NCBI RefSeq assembly: GCF_902459775.1
Contig: NZ_CABPSQ010000003.1
Span: 550,075 to 614,074, forward strand
DNA from: Pandoraea captiosa
GTDB lineage: Bacteria > Pseudomonadota > Gammaproteobacteria > Burkholderiales > Burkholderiaceae
Direction: 5' to 3'
Length of the DNA stretch: 64,000 nt
Position numbers and translations under genes: made by a program. The notes below the pieces were generated by a model that saw only the letters and a list, made by a program, of their open reading frames with translations, made no database searches and was not told where the DNA came from. Each line of letters opens with the position of its first letter. Within the stretch, counting starts at the first letter, position 1. Below, in pieces: positions 1 to 13,767 of the stretch.

Positions 1-735
1 GGCCGGGTCGGCCTGCGCGTCGACATAGACGTGACAGATGCCGTCGAGGTGCTTGATCATCGGCACGCGCGCGTCCTGCATCAGACGCGCGATCAGGCTC
101 TTGCCGCCGCGCGGCACGATCACGTCCACGTATTCCGTCATGGTGATGAGCTCGCCGACCGCCGCACGATCCGGCGTGCTCACGACCTGCACGGCGTCGC
201 CGGGCAGGCCGGTGGCGGCCAGCGCATCGGCGATAAGCGCCGCCAGCGCCGTATTGCTCTCGATGGCCTCCGAGCCGCCGCGCAGGATGGTGGCGTTGCC
301 CGACTTGAGACAAAGCGCAGCGGCGTCGATGGTCACATTGGGACGCGATTCGTAAATGATGCCGATAACGCCCAGCGGCACCCGCATCTGGCCGACCTGA
401 ATGCCGCTCGGCTGCACACGCACGTTGCCGATTTCACCGATCGGGTCCGACAGGCTCGCAATCTGGCGCAACCCTTCGATCATCGTACGCAGGGCTTTGT
501 CGGACAGCGTGAGACGGTCGATGAACGCAGCATCCTGACCGTTGGCCCGTGCGCGCTCGAGGTCGCGGCGGTTCACTTCCTGCAAGCTCGCGCCTTCACG
601 CTCGATGGCGTCGGCAATCGCGAGCAAGGCGCGGTTCTTGGCAGCGGTATCGGCGCGCGCCATCGCACGCGAGGCTTCGCGCGCGCGTTGGCCCAGCGAC
701 TGCATGTAGGCTTTGATATCCACGTTGATATCCAT
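1..735 (-). CDS. proA: gamma-glutamyl phosphate reductase ProA (3' end beyond the window)
   Basis: NADPH-dependent reduction of gamma-glutamyl phosphate to glutamate semialdehyde, second step of proline synthesis in the cytoplasm. About 245 N-terminal residues are present, reading [20 protein letters not shown] at the start and containing the aldehyde-dehydrogenase-type active-site stretch [12 protein letters not shown], with the putative catalytic Cys near residue 234. The gene runs off the left edge, so roughly 175-180 residues are missing for a usual length near 420. The ATG at 735 matches typical ProA N-termini; an in-frame ATG at 846 would add 37 atypical residues. It lies downstream of holA on the same strand and is probably the last gene of leuS-lptE-holA-proA. 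Its pathway partner proB is about 60 kb away at 59443. Confidence 0.92.
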   Translation of the reverse strand, partial: MDINVDIKAYMQSLGQRAREASRAMARADTAAKNRALLAIADAIEREGASLQEVNRRDLERARANGQDAAFIDRLTLSDKALRTMIEGLRQIASLSDPIGEIGNVRVQPSGIQVGQMRVPLGVIGIIYESRPNVTIDAAALCLKSGNATILRGGSEAIESNTALAALIADALAATGLPGDAVQVVSTPDRAAVGELITMTEYVDVIVPRGGKSLIARLMQDARVPMIKHLDGICHVYVDAQADPA

Positions 736-920
736 ATCGTCGGCTTCAATGGTGGCGATCGTCTCGCCGATGGGTTCTGTTGACGCTTGTTCTATTGACT
801 CTCGGTGCGCACCGCGTTCGATAAACGCGGAGGGCGCCGCTGGCATGTCGCCTGCGTTGCGCAAGATTGTCCGTCAATTACGCAGGCCTTGCTGGCGCGT
901 CTCCCGTGTCTCGGGAGCCA

Positions 921-967
921 TGGCGGCCCATGACGGTCCAAGACGGCCCAAGACGGCCCAAGACGGC
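921..967. repeat. 10-bp tandem repeat between holA and proA
   Basis: About 4.7 copies of a 10-base unit close to agacggccca. The first two copies (921-940) are degenerate and the last is partial. It lies in the 263-bp gap between the end of holA and the chosen proA start and is not explained by any gene. Confidence 0.7.
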
Positions 968-998
968 AATACGCTCAGATGGGAATGTCGGGCGCGAT

Positions 999-2078
999 CT
1001 ACGCGTGCGCCGGGCGAGGCGCGCGCGCGGAGCGCGCCATCGGCGGTCGCTCGCCGGCGAGCAGCAAGCCAAGTTGCAGCATGCCGTCCCACGGGTCGCC
1101 CGGCAGCCCGTCGGCGCGCAGGCCCTTGACCTGCCGGTCAAGACGGGCAGCCAGTTGCAGCGCCTGCGCGAGCATGGGGGCGGTGACGCGATTGGCCGCC
1201 TGTTCCATCAGACGCTCGCGCGGGCCCCAGACGCGGTACTCGCGCAGCAGCATGGCAAGCGGTTTGCCCGACGCCATGCCACGCGTGATCTTGGCGAGCG
1301 TCCGGACCTCTTCCGTCAGCGCCCACAACACGAGCGGTGCGGCCTCGCCCTCCCCGCGCAGGCCGTCGAGCATGCGCACCAGACGCGCCACGTCGCCCGA
1401 GAGCACGGCTTCGCTGAGCTTGAAGACATCGTAGCGAGCAACGTTGAGCACGGCATCCTGCACTTGCTCGAATGTCAGCACCCCCGACGGATACAGCAGG
1501 CCCAGCTTCTGAATTTCCTGATGCGCGGCGAGAAGGTTGCCTTCGACGCGATCCGCAATGAATTGCAGCACGCGCCGTCCCGGCTCACCGGCTTCGACCC
1601 GCTGCCCTTGCGCACCGAGTCGCTGGGCGATCCAGTCCGGCAAACGCGCACGGTCGACCGGATCGACCTTCACCGTCACACCCACGCGATCGAGCGACGT
1701 GAACCAGTCGGACTTGCTGGCGGCCGCGTCGAGTCGGGGAAGCGTGATGATGGTCAGTACATCGCTATTGGCGGCATCGGCATGCGCCTTGAGCGCCGCG
1801 CCGCCGTCCTTGCCCGGCTTGCCGCCGGGAATGCGCAGTTCGATGAGCTTGCGATCGCCAAAGAGCGACATCGATTGCCCGGCATTGGCGAGCGCCCCCC
1901 AATCGAAGCTGCGCTCGACACTCAGCACGTCGCGCTCGGTGTACCCGCCCGCTCGCGCCGCCGCACGCACGCGATCCACCGCCTCCTGCACGAGCAGGCT
2001 CTCGTCGCCGTAGATCGTGTAGACCGGCAAGAGGGTTTTGGCGAGGTGCGCGTCGAGCGCGTCGGGCCGCAATTGCAT
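999..2078 (-). CDS. holA: DNA polymerase III subunit delta
   Basis: Delta subunit of the clamp-loader complex, which opens the beta sliding clamp for loading on primed DNA. The 359-residue protein starts MQLRPDALDAHLAKTLLPVY and continues with the typical YGDESLLVQEAVDRVR segment of the AAA-like N-terminal domain (about residues 20-40). Length is normal for the family (about 340-350). Its C-terminal tail is Arg/Ala-rich. It lies 36 bp downstream of lptE on the same strand, the conserved leuS-lptE-holA order of betaproteobacteria. Confidence 0.93.
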   Translation of the reverse strand: MQLRPDALDAHLAKTLLPVYTIYGDESLLVQEAVDRVRAAARAGGYTERDVLSVERSFDWGALANAGQSMSLFGDRKLIELRIPGGKPGKDGGAALKAHADAANSDVLTIITLPRLDAAASKSDWFTSLDRVGVTVKVDPVDRARLPDWIAQRLGAQGQRVEAGEPGRRVLQFIADRVEGNLLAAHQEIQKLGLLYPSGVLTFEQVQDAVLNVARYDVFKLSEAVLSGDVARLVRMLDGLRGEGEAAPLVLWALTEEVRTLAKITRGMASGKPLAMLLREYRVWGPRERLMEQAANRVTAPMLAQALQLAARLDRQVKGLRADGLPGDPWDGMLQLGLLLAGERPPMARSARAPRPAHA

Positions 2079-2114
2079 GATGACTGTCGGTGTGTGCCTG
2101 CGAACGGTTCGGAA

Positions 2115-2657
2115 TTACTCTTCGCGCTTGGTTTCCGGCATGGACTTCACCGCTTCCATGCGTCGAATGATCTGATCGACGGCGTCCTTCTGCATATCGC
2201 GATTGAGCAGCGCCGCTTCGGTGTCGCGCGCGGTCGTCTCGTTGTCGCTGTACGGCAGGTTGCGCACCAGGCGAATCGTCGTCAACGGAATGATGGGGCG
2301 GCCGTCCGGCGTTACGAGCTGGAACGTGAACGCGCTGCGCATTTCATACTCGCGCGCCTGACCGTTCGAATCCAGACTGACCGCGGTACGGGTGTTGCTA
2401 ATGCCCACGATCTCCAGTCGCGCGTCCGCATCTTTCGGATCGGTGACGACCACGGTGCCTTTGCTGCCGTAGCGGATGTATCGCGAGATATCGACCGCCA
2501 TCTGACCGCCGCCCGAAATGTACAGACGATGGAACGCGTACTCGCTCGCCCCGCGCAACTGGAAGCCGCAAGCGCTCAGCGTCAATGCGGTCGCCAGTAA
2601 CGCGATCCAGCCGAAAACCCTGCGCGTCACGCCGACGCTTCGTTGCCCGGATGTCAT
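2115..2657 (-). CDS. lptE: LPS-assembly lipoprotein LptE
   Basis: Outer-membrane lipoprotein that plugs the LptD barrel and helps deliver LPS to the cell surface. The 180-residue product has a signal peptide with hydrophobic core FGWIALLATALTL and lipobox LSAC, making Cys30 the lipidation site. The mature protein starts CGFQLRG, the family hallmark. I chose the ATG at 2657; an upstream in-frame ATG at 2756 adds a 33-residue Pro-rich extension that would spoil the signal peptide. It follows leuS by 120 bp and precedes holA by 36 bp. Confidence 0.92.
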   Translation of the reverse strand: MTSGQRSVGVTRRVFGWIALLATALTLSACGFQLRGASEYAFHRLYISGGGQMAVDISRYIRYGSKGTVVVTDPKDADARLEIVGISNTRTAVSLDSNGQAREYEMRSAFTFQLVTPDGRPIIPLTTIRLVRNLPYSDNETTARDTEAALLNRDMQKDAVDQIIRRMEAVKSMPETKREE

Positions 2658-2777
2658 TTGCACGGAGTGTGCCCTCTTCTGGCCAAACTTGAACTTCACC
2701 GGTGGCGGCGGCCGCCGCCCCGGGGCTTGCGAATACACGATTACGCGACTGCGCAACTATCAACGAATACCGACGGA

Positions 2778-6575
<3,798 letters not shown>

Positions 6576-6613
6576 CTACGGTCGTTCTGCGGCTTACCGG
6601 GGCTTACCGAGAC

Positions 6614-7300
6614 TTATTGCGGGGCAGTGAACAGGCCACCGCCGGACGTCACGCGCGGCGAGGGAACGAGGCCGGAACCCATCCCGGCACCGGCTGCGCC
6701 GGTCACGGGTGCCGTCGGCGTCGCTGACGGGGTCAACTGCGGGGCCGGCTTGGCGGCAGCGGCGACGTTGGCTGCCGCAGCGTCCGTCGATACGGTGGCA
6801 ACGTCGGTCGGCGCTGCGCTCGGCACTGCAGCTTCAGCCGCTGCGGCACTAGCGGTCGACGGGGCCGGCGCTTCGGTCTTCACTGGCTTTCCCTTCTGGC
6901 CGTCGATTTCCTGCACCAGCTGATATTCGGTCGGCAGGTTCTCGCCACCTTCCCAGCGAGCGAGCGCATCCCCTTCGAAATACACCTTCAGGTGACGCTC
7001 CTGCACCACCGACGCGTTACCGCGCTTGAAGTAGAAGACGTAATCCCAGCGATTCGCGTGGAAGATATCGGTGAGCAGCGGTGTGCCGAGCAGTTGACGG
7101 ACCTGATCGCGCGTCATGCCCGCCTGGAGCTGCTCGTAGGCTTCCTTCGAGACGAAGTTACCCTGAACGATGTTGATTCGATACGGCGTGACGACGCCGA
7201 TCACTTTGTCGGTCACGCTGTCGTACGTCGAGCAGCCCGCCAATGCCAGAAAGGCTGCGGCCGCGCAGACGGAGAACGGAAGGGAGAGATAACGACGCAA
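6614..7300 (-). CDS. bamE: outer-membrane assembly lipoprotein BamE (OmlA) with Ala/Pro-rich tail
   Basis: Small lipoprotein of the BAM complex that inserts beta-barrel proteins. With the TTG start at 7300 the protein is 228 residues, with signal peptide RRYLSLPFSVCAAAAFLAL, lipobox LAGC and lipidated Cys23. The BamE domain follows (CSTYDSVTDKVIGVVTPYR, then GMTRDQVRQLLGTPLL and a WDYVFYF strand). The last ~95 residues are Ala/Pro/Thr-rich low complexity, absent from the short E. coli protein. Start choice: the TTG has GAAAGCGAG just upstream and fits a lipoprotein signal; the ATG at 7360 would add 20 charged residues before it. Divergent from fur, as in related genomes. Confidence 0.85.
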   Translation of the reverse strand: MRRYLSLPFSVCAAAAFLALAGCSTYDSVTDKVIGVVTPYRINIVQGNFVSKEAYEQLQAGMTRDQVRQLLGTPLLTDIFHANRWDYVFYFKRGNASVVQERHLKVYFEGDALARWEGGENLPTEYQLVQEIDGQKGKPVKTEAPAPSTASAAAAEAAVPSAAPTDVATVSTDAAAANVAAAAKPAPQLTPSATPTAPVTGAAGAGMGSGLVPSPRVTSGGGLFTAPQ

Positions 7301-7465
7301 ATCTGACTCGCTTTCAAAAAAATCGAACTTGAATCCGGCACGCCGGGCGCGCCGCCACATCGCCCCCGTTGACGGCACAACCGTCCCGTTTGCCCCGGTT
7401 TGCGCCCGGGCAAGGCAAAAAGGCATTATTATTGGGGCTGTATTGTACTCTAGGGACGTAGAGCG

Positions 7466-7897
7466 ATGCCGAATCCCGCCGATCTGAAAAATATCGGACT
7501 GAAAGCCACGCTTCCGCGCCTCAAGATTCTGGAAATCTTCCAGAACAGTGAGGTGCGCCACTTGACCGCTGAAGACGTATATCGTCATCTGCTCGGCGAA
7601 AATCTCGATATTGGTCTGGCCACGGTTTACCGTGTGCTGACGCAATTCGAGCAGGCCGGGCTATTGTCGCGCAGCAACTTTGAATCCGGCAAGGCCGTTT
7701 TCGAGCTGAACGAAGGCCACCACCACGACCACCTCGTATGCATGGATTGCGGCCGGGTCGAGGAATTCTTCGACGCGGAAATCGAACGCCGCCAGAAGCT
7801 GATCGCCAAGGAACGCGGTTTCGCGCTCCAGGAACACTCGCTCGCCATGTATGGCAGCTGCACGAAGGATCCCTGCCCGCATCGTCAAAAAAATTAA
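7466..7897 (+). CDS. fur: ferric uptake regulator Fur
   Basis: Iron-responsive transcriptional repressor. The 143-residue protein has an N-terminal winged-helix domain ([14 protein letters not shown], then [26 protein letters not shown], given here as part of residues 10-60). The metal-binding motif [12 protein letters not shown] follows at about residues 86-97. The C-terminus carries further His/Cys residues ([10 protein letters not shown]). Length is normal for Fur. It is divergent from bamE with a 165-bp gap; I could not identify a convincing Fur box there. Confidence 0.96.
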   Translation: MPNPADLKNIGLKATLPRLKILEIFQNSEVRHLTAEDVYRHLLGENLDIGLATVYRVLTQFEQAGLLSRSNFESGKAVFELNEGHHHDHLVCMDCGRVEEFFDAEIERRQKLIAKERGFALQEHSLAMYGSCTKDPCPHRQKN

Positions 7898-8066
7898 AAG
7901 AGACTTTGCCAGAGTGCTTTCCCGCGAAGGCATTCTGGGATTTTTCCTATCGCGCGCAATCTAAGTGAACTGAGCGCCGAAGCGCATCGTCTACAATATT
8001 CCCCCGTCAATAACGTTGAGACGCGACTTGCGTCTTCACGGGACCGCATTAACGCTTGGCCTCCCT

Positions 8067-8930
8067 ATGACCCACGAAGATTTGCCCAACGACATGGCAC
8101 AGAATGACGCAGACGAAATTTCGTTCGCAGATGTTCTCGGATTCATTCGCGAAAATCTGAAAATGATCGCCGGCCTGGCTGTATTAGGTGCTGTGATCGG
8201 GATTGCCGGCACTTTTGCGATTCACAAGCAGTGGCAGGGCACGGTGACTCTGCAAATCGGCCGCGCCGCGGGCTCGCCCGTCGTGGGTCCCGACGGCCCA
8301 CTGATCGAATCGCTTCAGCAAACCGTCGGTCGAATTCAGCTCAGCACCTTCCGCGACAAGGTCATGGCTGACGTATTCCCGAAAATGCAAGGCGACGTGG
8401 ACGCCTTGCGTCGCATGACGGCATGGGGCGCGCTGAAAGCGCGCACCATGCCGGGCACGGCCTACGTCGAGATAACCGCGCGCGGACGCTCGCCTGAAGA
8501 AGCACAACAAGTGTTGACGGTGGCCGCACAACATGTCGAAACCGAACACGCCGCCATTCTCGAGCGCGCTCGCGCGTTGCCCAGGCAACAGCTGAGCGTG
8601 ATCGATGCTGCCATCGAATCCAACACAAAAGCGCAAGAGCAGTTGAATGCGGCGCTTGCGCACTCCAAGAATACGGATTCGCTGCTGGCACTGGGCGCAT
8701 TGCAAAGTAGCCGCACTGAGCGGGCGGCATTGAACGACAGCCGCTATCGGGTCTCTCAGCTCCTCGCGCCGGATCAGTCGTACAACACTCGTGTTGTGAG
8801 CAATATCCAGATCGACGCGAGCCCGGTGTTTCCGCGCAAGTTGTACTTCGGCATCGGCGGCCTGGTCGTCGGCGCCATCTCGGGCGTTCTCCTGGGCTTG
8901 CTACGTACGACGCGCGCACGCCGCACCTGA
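8067..8930 (+). CDS. Wzz/chain-length-determinant-type inner membrane protein
   Basis: About 287 residues with the architecture of polysaccharide co-polymerases. The N-terminal Wzz segment EISFADVLGFIRENLKMIAG leads into a transmembrane helix (about residues 32-52). A periplasmic, partly coiled domain rich in Gln/Ala/Glu follows, then a second C-terminal helix (YFGIGGLVVGAISGVLLGLL) and an Arg-rich tail. Such proteins usually set O-antigen, capsule or exopolysaccharide chain length. No polysaccharide genes surround it here, so the substrate is unknown. Starts at 8067 or 8094 (MAQNDADE) are both plausible; upstream in-frame codons to 8016 look non-coding. Confidence 0.75.
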   Translation: MTHEDLPNDMAQNDADEISFADVLGFIRENLKMIAGLAVLGAVIGIAGTFAIHKQWQGTVTLQIGRAAGSPVVGPDGPLIESLQQTVGRIQLSTFRDKVMADVFPKMQGDVDALRRMTAWGALKARTMPGTAYVEITARGRSPEEAQQVLTVAAQHVETEHAAILERARALPRQQLSVIDAAIESNTKAQEQLNAALAHSKNTDSLLALGALQSSRTERAALNDSRYRVSQLLAPDQSYNTRVVSNIQIDASPVFPRKLYFGIGGLVVGAISGVLLGLLRTTRARRT

Positions 8931-8991
8931 CATTGCGTCGCAGCCCGAGGCACATCGAATGCATCTCTCGCACGCGAACCGTCCACGGCAA

Positions 8992-9329
8992 GTCCCGAAA
9001 TAAGCTGACAGTAAGTTATGCGTAAAACGCTCGATGCACCGCATCGGGCGTTTTGTATTTGAGCGCTGTATGTGGCCGCTCGTTGTTGTAGATACGCACA
9101 GACTGTTCGTGCCATTTGGGTGGTGCTTACGTAACCATACCTGCACTGTAGAGCGGCCCTGAATTCCATAGCGTCGTTGGGCTTCTTTGTACGTCAACTC
9201 GCCCTTTTTCAACCTGCTCCACCACCGACAACTTAAAAGCCAAGCTGTAGTCCCGCTGCGTTTGCTTGATCCCTTGCTCCATTTGCCACCTCTTCGATGT
9301 GTCGAAAAAGTGTCAACCTATTTCAGGAC
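8992..9329 (-). mobile_element. internally deleted IS3-family element with both terminal inverted repeats
   Basis: The two ends carry matching inverted repeats. The left end at 8992-9012 and the right end at 9309-9329 (read on minus) agree at 17 of 21 positions around gtcc-gaaata-g-tgaca. Between them, on minus, is the start of an IS3-type OrfA joined directly to the last ~30 residues of an IS3-type OrfB. The whole element is about 338 bp against roughly 1.2-1.5 kb for a complete IS3-family element. No flanking target duplication is evident. Confidence 0.75.
9016..9282 (-). pseudogene. IS3-family transposase remnant (OrfA start joined to OrfB end)
   Basis: From ATG 9282 the minus strand reads MEQGIKQTQRDYSLAFKLSV and VEQVEKG. 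One extra G then shifts the frame, after which the next frame gives ELTYKEAQRRYGIQGRSTV and QVWLRKH, the helix-turn-helix of IS3-type OrfA. Immediately after this the sequence switches to the OrfB C-terminus: SVRIYNNERPHTALKYKTPD then AVHRAFYA and a stop at 9016. The DDE catalytic core is wholly missing, so it cannot encode an active transposase. Confidence 0.8.
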
Positions 9330-9341
9330 GGGTCACCACAA

Positions 9342-9377
9342 TAAAAAAAGCCGCTGTCTCTCGACAGCGGCTTTTTT
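9342..9377 (-). terminator. bidirectional terminator downstream of gap
   Basis: Hairpin with stem gccgctgtc / gacagcggc flanked by A7 on the left and T6 on the right, so it can act in both directions. It is 17 bp beyond the gap stop codon and directly abuts the IS remnant. Confidence 0.85.
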
Positions 9378-9393
9378 GCTTCCGTACCGCCGA

Positions 9394-10404
9394 TTACTTC
9401 GCAGCCATCAGCGCGACAGTGGTGTCGAGCATACGGTTCGAGAAGCCCCACTCGTTGTCGTACCACGAGCTGACCTTCACCAGACGACCCGAAACCTTCG
9501 TCAGCGTGCCGTCGAAGTTCGACGATGCCGGGTTGTGGTTGAAGTCGACCGACACCAGCGGTGCCGTGTTGTACGTCGCGATGGCCTTGAGCGAACCCTC
9601 AGCGGCTTCCTTCAGAATCGCGTTGACTTCGTCCACCGTCGTGTCGCGCTTGGCGATGAACGACAGATCGACGATCGAAACGTTGATCGTCGGCACGCGG
9701 ATGGCGTAGCCGTCGAGCTTGCCATTGAGTTCCGGCAGCACCAGACCGACAGCCGAAGCGGCGCCCGTCTTCGTCGGGATCATGCTCATCGTGGCCGAGC
9801 GGGCACGACGCAGGTCTTCGTGGTAGACGTCGGTCAGCACCTGATCGTTCGTGTAAGCGTGAACGGTCGTCATCAGACCCGTTTCCAGACCGATCTTGTC
9901 ATGCAGCGGCTTGACCAGCGGTGCCAGGCAGTTCGTGGTGCACGAAGCGTTCGAGATGACCGTGTCGGTCGACTTGAGCACGCCTTCGTTCACACCGAAC
10001 ACCACGGTGGCGTCCACATCCTTGCCGCCCGGGGCCGAGATGATGACCTTCTTCGCGCCGCCCTTCAGGTGAGCGCTGGCCTTTTCCTTCGTGGTGAAAA
10101 AGCCCGTGCACTCGAGTACGACGTCCACGCCCAGCTCGCCCCACGGCAGTTCGGCCGGGTTGCGGTTGGCCAGCACGCGGATCTTGTCGCCGTTGACGAC
10201 CATGTAGTCGCCATCGACCGTCACGGTGCCCGGGAACTTGCCGTGCGCCGTGTCGTATTGCGTGAGGTGAGCGTTGGTCTGCGCGTTACCGAGGTCGTTG
10301 ATGGCAACGATTTCGATGTCGTGCTTCTTACCGCCTTCGTAGTGGGCACGCAGTACGTTGCGGCCGATACGGCCGTAGCCGTTAATAGCGACGCGAATGG
10401 TCAT
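9394..10404 (-). CDS. gap: type I glyceraldehyde-3-phosphate dehydrogenase
   Basis: Glycolytic/gluconeogenic NAD-dependent oxidation of glyceraldehyde 3-phosphate to 1,3-bisphosphoglycerate. The 336-residue protein starts [20 protein letters not shown], the Rossmann NAD site. The active-site motif [13 protein letters not shown] lies near residue 155 with the catalytic Cys, and the C-terminal [13 protein letters not shown] is canonical. The start ATG 10404 is preceded on the coding strand by GGAGATACCCCC. It lies 28 bp downstream of tkt on the same strand, so the two are almost certainly cotranscribed. Confidence 0.97.
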   Translation of the reverse strand: MTIRVAINGYGRIGRNVLRAHYEGGKKHDIEIVAINDLGNAQTNAHLTQYDTAHGKFPGTVTVDGDYMVVNGDKIRVLANRNPAELPWGELGVDVVLECTGFFTTKEKASAHLKGGAKKVIISAPGGKDVDATVVFGVNEGVLKSTDTVISNASCTTNCLAPLVKPLHDKIGLETGLMTTVHAYTNDQVLTDVYHEDLRRARSATMSMIPTKTGAASAVGLVLPELNGKLDGYAIRVPTINVSIVDLSFIAKRDTTVDEVNAILKEAAEGSLKAIATYNTAPLVSVDFNHNPASSNFDGTLTKVSGRLVKVSSWYDNEWGFSNRMLDTTVALMAAK

Positions 10405-10432
10405 GGGGGTATCTCCGTAGGGTCTAACGAAA

Positions 10433-12445
10433 TCAGCCAAGCACGGACTTGACCGTCGCGACCACATGGTCGACGGTGAAGCCGAAGTGTTTGAACAGCA
10501 CGCCGGCCGGAGCCGACTCGCCAAAGGTATCGATGCCGACCACGCCGCCTTCCAGGCCGACGTACTTGTGCCAGAACGCCGTCACGCCGGCTTCGATGGC
10601 CACACGCGGCACGCCGCGCGGCAGCACGCTCTCGCGATAGGCCTTGTCCTGACGGTCGAACACGTTGGTCGACGGCATGGACACCACGCGCGCAGCGATG
10701 CCCTCGGCAGCCAGCACGTCGGCGCCCTTGAGGGCCAGATCCATTTCCGAACCGGTCGCAATCAGCACGATCTGCGCGTTGGCTGCGTCACGCAGCACAT
10801 AGCCGCCACGACGGATATCCGCAATCTGCGCATCGCTGCGCGACACGAATGGCAGATTCTGACGGCTGAGCACCAGGCTCGACGGACCGTCCTGACGCTC
10901 CACCGCGGCCACCCAGGCGGCCGCCGTTTCCGTCGTATCGCACGGACGCCACACGTCCATTTGCGGGATCAGGCGCAGGCTCGAGACATGCTCGATCGAC
11001 TGGTGCGTCGGGCCGTCTTCACCCAGGCCAATCGAGTCGTGCGTGAACACGAAGATCGAGCGCAGCTTCATGAGCGCCGCCATGCGCAGTGCATTGCGGC
11101 TGTAATCGGAGAACGTCAGGAACGTGCCGCCGAACGGGATGTAGCCGCCGTGCAGTGCAATGCCGTTCATGATTGCGCTCATGCCGAATTCGCGCACACC
11201 ATAGTTGATGTGGTTGCCGAACTGCACGCCTTCCGCATTAGCGCGAACGGCCTTGCTGGCCTTCCAGTTCGTCAGGTTCGAGCCTGTCAGATCGGCCGAG
11301 CCGCCCAGGAATTCCGGCAGCACTGCGGCGAGACCTTCGATAGCCAGTTGCGAAGCCTTGCGCGTCGCCACCGTCTCTGCTTTTTCGTTGGTCTTGGCGA
11401 TGAGCGCCGCCGCAGCCGACTTGAAGTCGCCCGGCAGTTCACCCTTCATACGACGCTCGAATTCGGCAGCTTGCTCGGGGAACTCGCTGCGATAGGCAGC
11501 GAAACGCGCGTTCCAGGCGGCTTCGGCTTGTTGACCGGCGGCCTTCGCATCCCACGCGGCGTAGACTTCGGCCGGCACTTCGAACGGCGGCAGATTCCAG
11601 CCCAGCGCAGCACGCGTCGCCGCGATTTCGTCGGCGCCCAGCGGCGCGCCGTGCACGTCGTGCCCGCCTTCCTTATTCGGCGCACCCTTGCCGATCAGCG
11701 TCTTGCAGCAAATCAGCGTCGGACGATCCGACTTCTTGGCTTGCGCAATGGCGGCATCGACCGCGTCGGCATCGTGACCATCGATACCGCGAATCACGTT
11801 CCAGCCATATGCCTCGAAGCGCTTCGGCGTATCGTCGGCAAACCAGTACTCGACGTCACCATCGATCGAGATGCCGTTATCGTCGTACAGTGCGATGAGC
11901 TTGTTCAGACGCAGCGTGCCGGCCAGCGAGCAGGCTTCGTGCGAGATGCCTTCCATCAGGCAGCCATCGCCGAGGAATGCATACGTATAGTGGTCGACGA
12001 CGTCGTGGCCGGGACGGTTGAATTCCTTGGCGAGCAGTGCTTCGGCGAGTGCGAAGCCCACGGCGTTGGTAATGCCCTGCCCCAGCGGCCCCGTGGTCGT
12101 CTCGACGCCCGGGGTGATACCCACTTCCGGGTGACCCGGCGTCTTGCTGTGCAACTGACGGAAGTGCTTGAGCTCTTCGATCGGCAGGTCGTAACCCGTG
12201 AGATGCAACAACGAGTAGATCAGCATCGAGCCGTGGCCGTTCGACAGGACGAAGCGGTCGCGATCGGCCCAGTGCGGATTGACCGGGTTGTGCTTGAGAT
12301 GGCGGCCCCAGAGAGCGACCGCGATATCGGCCATGCCCATCGGCGCGCCAGGGTGACCGGAGTTGGCCTGTTGGACCGCGTCCATGGAAAGGACGCGAAT
12401 GGCGGAGGCCATCAGCGCAGCCGTAGCAGGAGAGGAGTTCGTCAT
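10433..12445 (-). CDS. tkt: transketolase
   Basis: Thiamine-diphosphate enzyme of the pentose phosphate/Calvin pathways that transfers two-carbon ketol units. The 670-residue length is normal. It starts [20 protein letters not shown], with [10 protein letters not shown] near residue 30. The TPP/metal motif [13 protein letters not shown] is near residue 155 and [16 protein letters not shown] near residue 470. The C-terminal domain contains TGSEMDLAL. It is followed by gap after 28 bp and divergent from the speE-like gene across a 197-bp gap. Confidence 0.97.
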   Translation of the reverse strand: MTNSSPATAALMASAIRVLSMDAVQQANSGHPGAPMGMADIAVALWGRHLKHNPVNPHWADRDRFVLSNGHGSMLIYSLLHLTGYDLPIEELKHFRQLHSKTPGHPEVGITPGVETTTGPLGQGITNAVGFALAEALLAKEFNRPGHDVVDHYTYAFLGDGCLMEGISHEACSLAGTLRLNKLIALYDDNGISIDGDVEYWFADDTPKRFEAYGWNVIRGIDGHDADAVDAAIAQAKKSDRPTLICCKTLIGKGAPNKEGGHDVHGAPLGADEIAATRAALGWNLPPFEVPAEVYAAWDAKAAGQQAEAAWNARFAAYRSEFPEQAAEFERRMKGELPGDFKSAAAALIAKTNEKAETVATRKASQLAIEGLAAVLPEFLGGSADLTGSNLTNWKASKAVRANAEGVQFGNHINYGVREFGMSAIMNGIALHGGYIPFGGTFLTFSDYSRNALRMAALMKLRSIFVFTHDSIGLGEDGPTHQSIEHVSSLRLIPQMDVWRPCDTTETAAAWVAAVERQDGPSSLVLSRQNLPFVSRSDAQIADIRRGGYVLRDAANAQIVLIATGSEMDLALKGADVLAAEGIAARVVSMPSTNVFDRQDKAYRESVLPRGVPRVAIEAGVTAFWHKYVGLEGGVVGIDTFGESAPAGVLFKHFGFTVDHVVATVKSVLG

Positions 12446-12642
12446 GGTGACCAGCCGGAAGAGCGGGCGTGCCCCGTTGCCGCGAGCTGCCGCGCGAAAT
12501 TCAAATGCGGGAAAAGACCAAGATTTTACCAGAATCGCTCCTTGCCCGGGTCGATCGCGGCGAACTTCCTCAAAGCACGGGAACGTGGAATCATGCGAAG
12601 AAGTGACGTGATCGACACAAATTAGAGGAAGTTGTCTTACCG

Positions 12643-13569
12643 ATGCCCACCAAACGCGACACCCTCACCGCCGATTCCGGCCATGAAACGCCCGGCCCGA
12701 CACTTGCGAGCGCGTCGTTTGCCGCGCCGCTCGGCCCGTGGGCAGGCTATACGTTCGCAGGGCGCACCGTCTACGCGGCGACATCGGCGCATCAGCACAT
12801 CGAAATCGTGAATTTACCGGCGTTCGGCGATCTTGGGCGGGCATATCGGCTCGACGGCCGCTTCATGGCGTCGCTGGCGGACGCTCACATCTGCCATGAA
12901 TGCATGGTGCACCCGCTCCTGCTTGCGCATGGCGACGCGCAACGCGTGCTCATCCTCGGCGGGGGCGATGGCGGCTCGGCGCGGGAAGTCCTGCGTCACG
13001 CCAGCGTCAAGGAAGTCGTAATTGCGGAGCTCGACGCACAGGTGCCCACAGCCATCCTGCACCACATGCCGACGCTGCCCGATGGCGCGTTCGACGATCC
13101 GCGCACGACACTCGTCGTCGGGGACGCACGGGATCTCGTGGAGGCCGCCATGGCGAAGGGCGAACGATTCGACGCCGTGATCTTCGACCTCACCGAAGCC
13201 GATGGCGACGCCGCTCCCCTGCACGACGCGCCGTTCTTCAGCAACGTCCGCTCCCTGCTCGCCCCACGCGGCGGCATCGCGCTGCAACTCGGCGCCCCGT
13301 GGTTCGAAGGCGCTCGGGTGCGTCGCATGCTCGACGCGTTGCGCTCGGTGTTCGTCCATGTGCAGCCGATGACTGCCTACGTGCCGCTCTATGGCACGCA
13401 ATGGGCGCTCGCACTGGCCAGCGACACGCTCGGCATGCGCGAAATTGGCGCACTGGCGTCCACCCCGCTGCCCGCTCCGCTTCAACGGTTGCGGCATTAC
13501 TCACCGTTGCGCCACGCAGCACTCTTCGACATCGCGCCTGAATTACGCGACGTCCTCGGGCAAGGGTGA
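12643..13569 (+). CDS. SpeE-like polyamine aminopropyltransferase
   Basis: Spermidine-synthase-fold protein of 308 residues. The methyltransferase-like core carries the decarboxylated-SAM site [20 protein letters not shown] (about residues 102-121), followed by [11 protein letters not shown] and [10 protein letters not shown]. An FDLTEAD segment near residue 180 corresponds to the catalytic aspartate region of aminopropyltransferases. The N-terminus ([20 protein letters not shown]) matches the family's beta-strand domain. Spermidine synthase activity is inferred from family; no speD lies next to it in the window. Divergent from tkt. Confidence 0.8.
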   Translation: MPTKRDTLTADSGHETPGPTLASASFAAPLGPWAGYTFAGRTVYAATSAHQHIEIVNLPAFGDLGRAYRLDGRFMASLADAHICHECMVHPLLLAHGDAQRVLILGGGDGGSAREVLRHASVKEVVIAELDAQVPTAILHHMPTLPDGAFDDPRTTLVVGDARDLVEAAMAKGERFDAVIFDLTEADGDAAPLHDAPFFSNVRSLLAPRGGIALQLGAPWFEGARVRRMLDALRSVFVHVQPMTAYVPLYGTQWALALASDTLGMREIGALASTPLPAPLQRLRHYSPLRHAALFDIAPELRDVLGQG

Positions 13570-13767
13570 CGGAAGACGCGACGGAGGAGACGACAAAAGC
13601 GGTGACGGCAGCGGCCATGGCACCAGCACGTTAGCGTATCGGGGACCGGCGCGCATGACCGCGACATGGGTGAAGTGCCTACGCGTTCCTTGTATATTGG
13701 GAACTCGTCTCGACTCGTCGGCCTCCCCCTCGATCCGCCCGGCCGGCGACTTCACCGGAGCACCGTC

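Noticed and set aside
7361-7465. Fur autoregulatory box between bamE and fur
   Set aside because: No sequence close enough to the 19-bp Fur consensus was seen.
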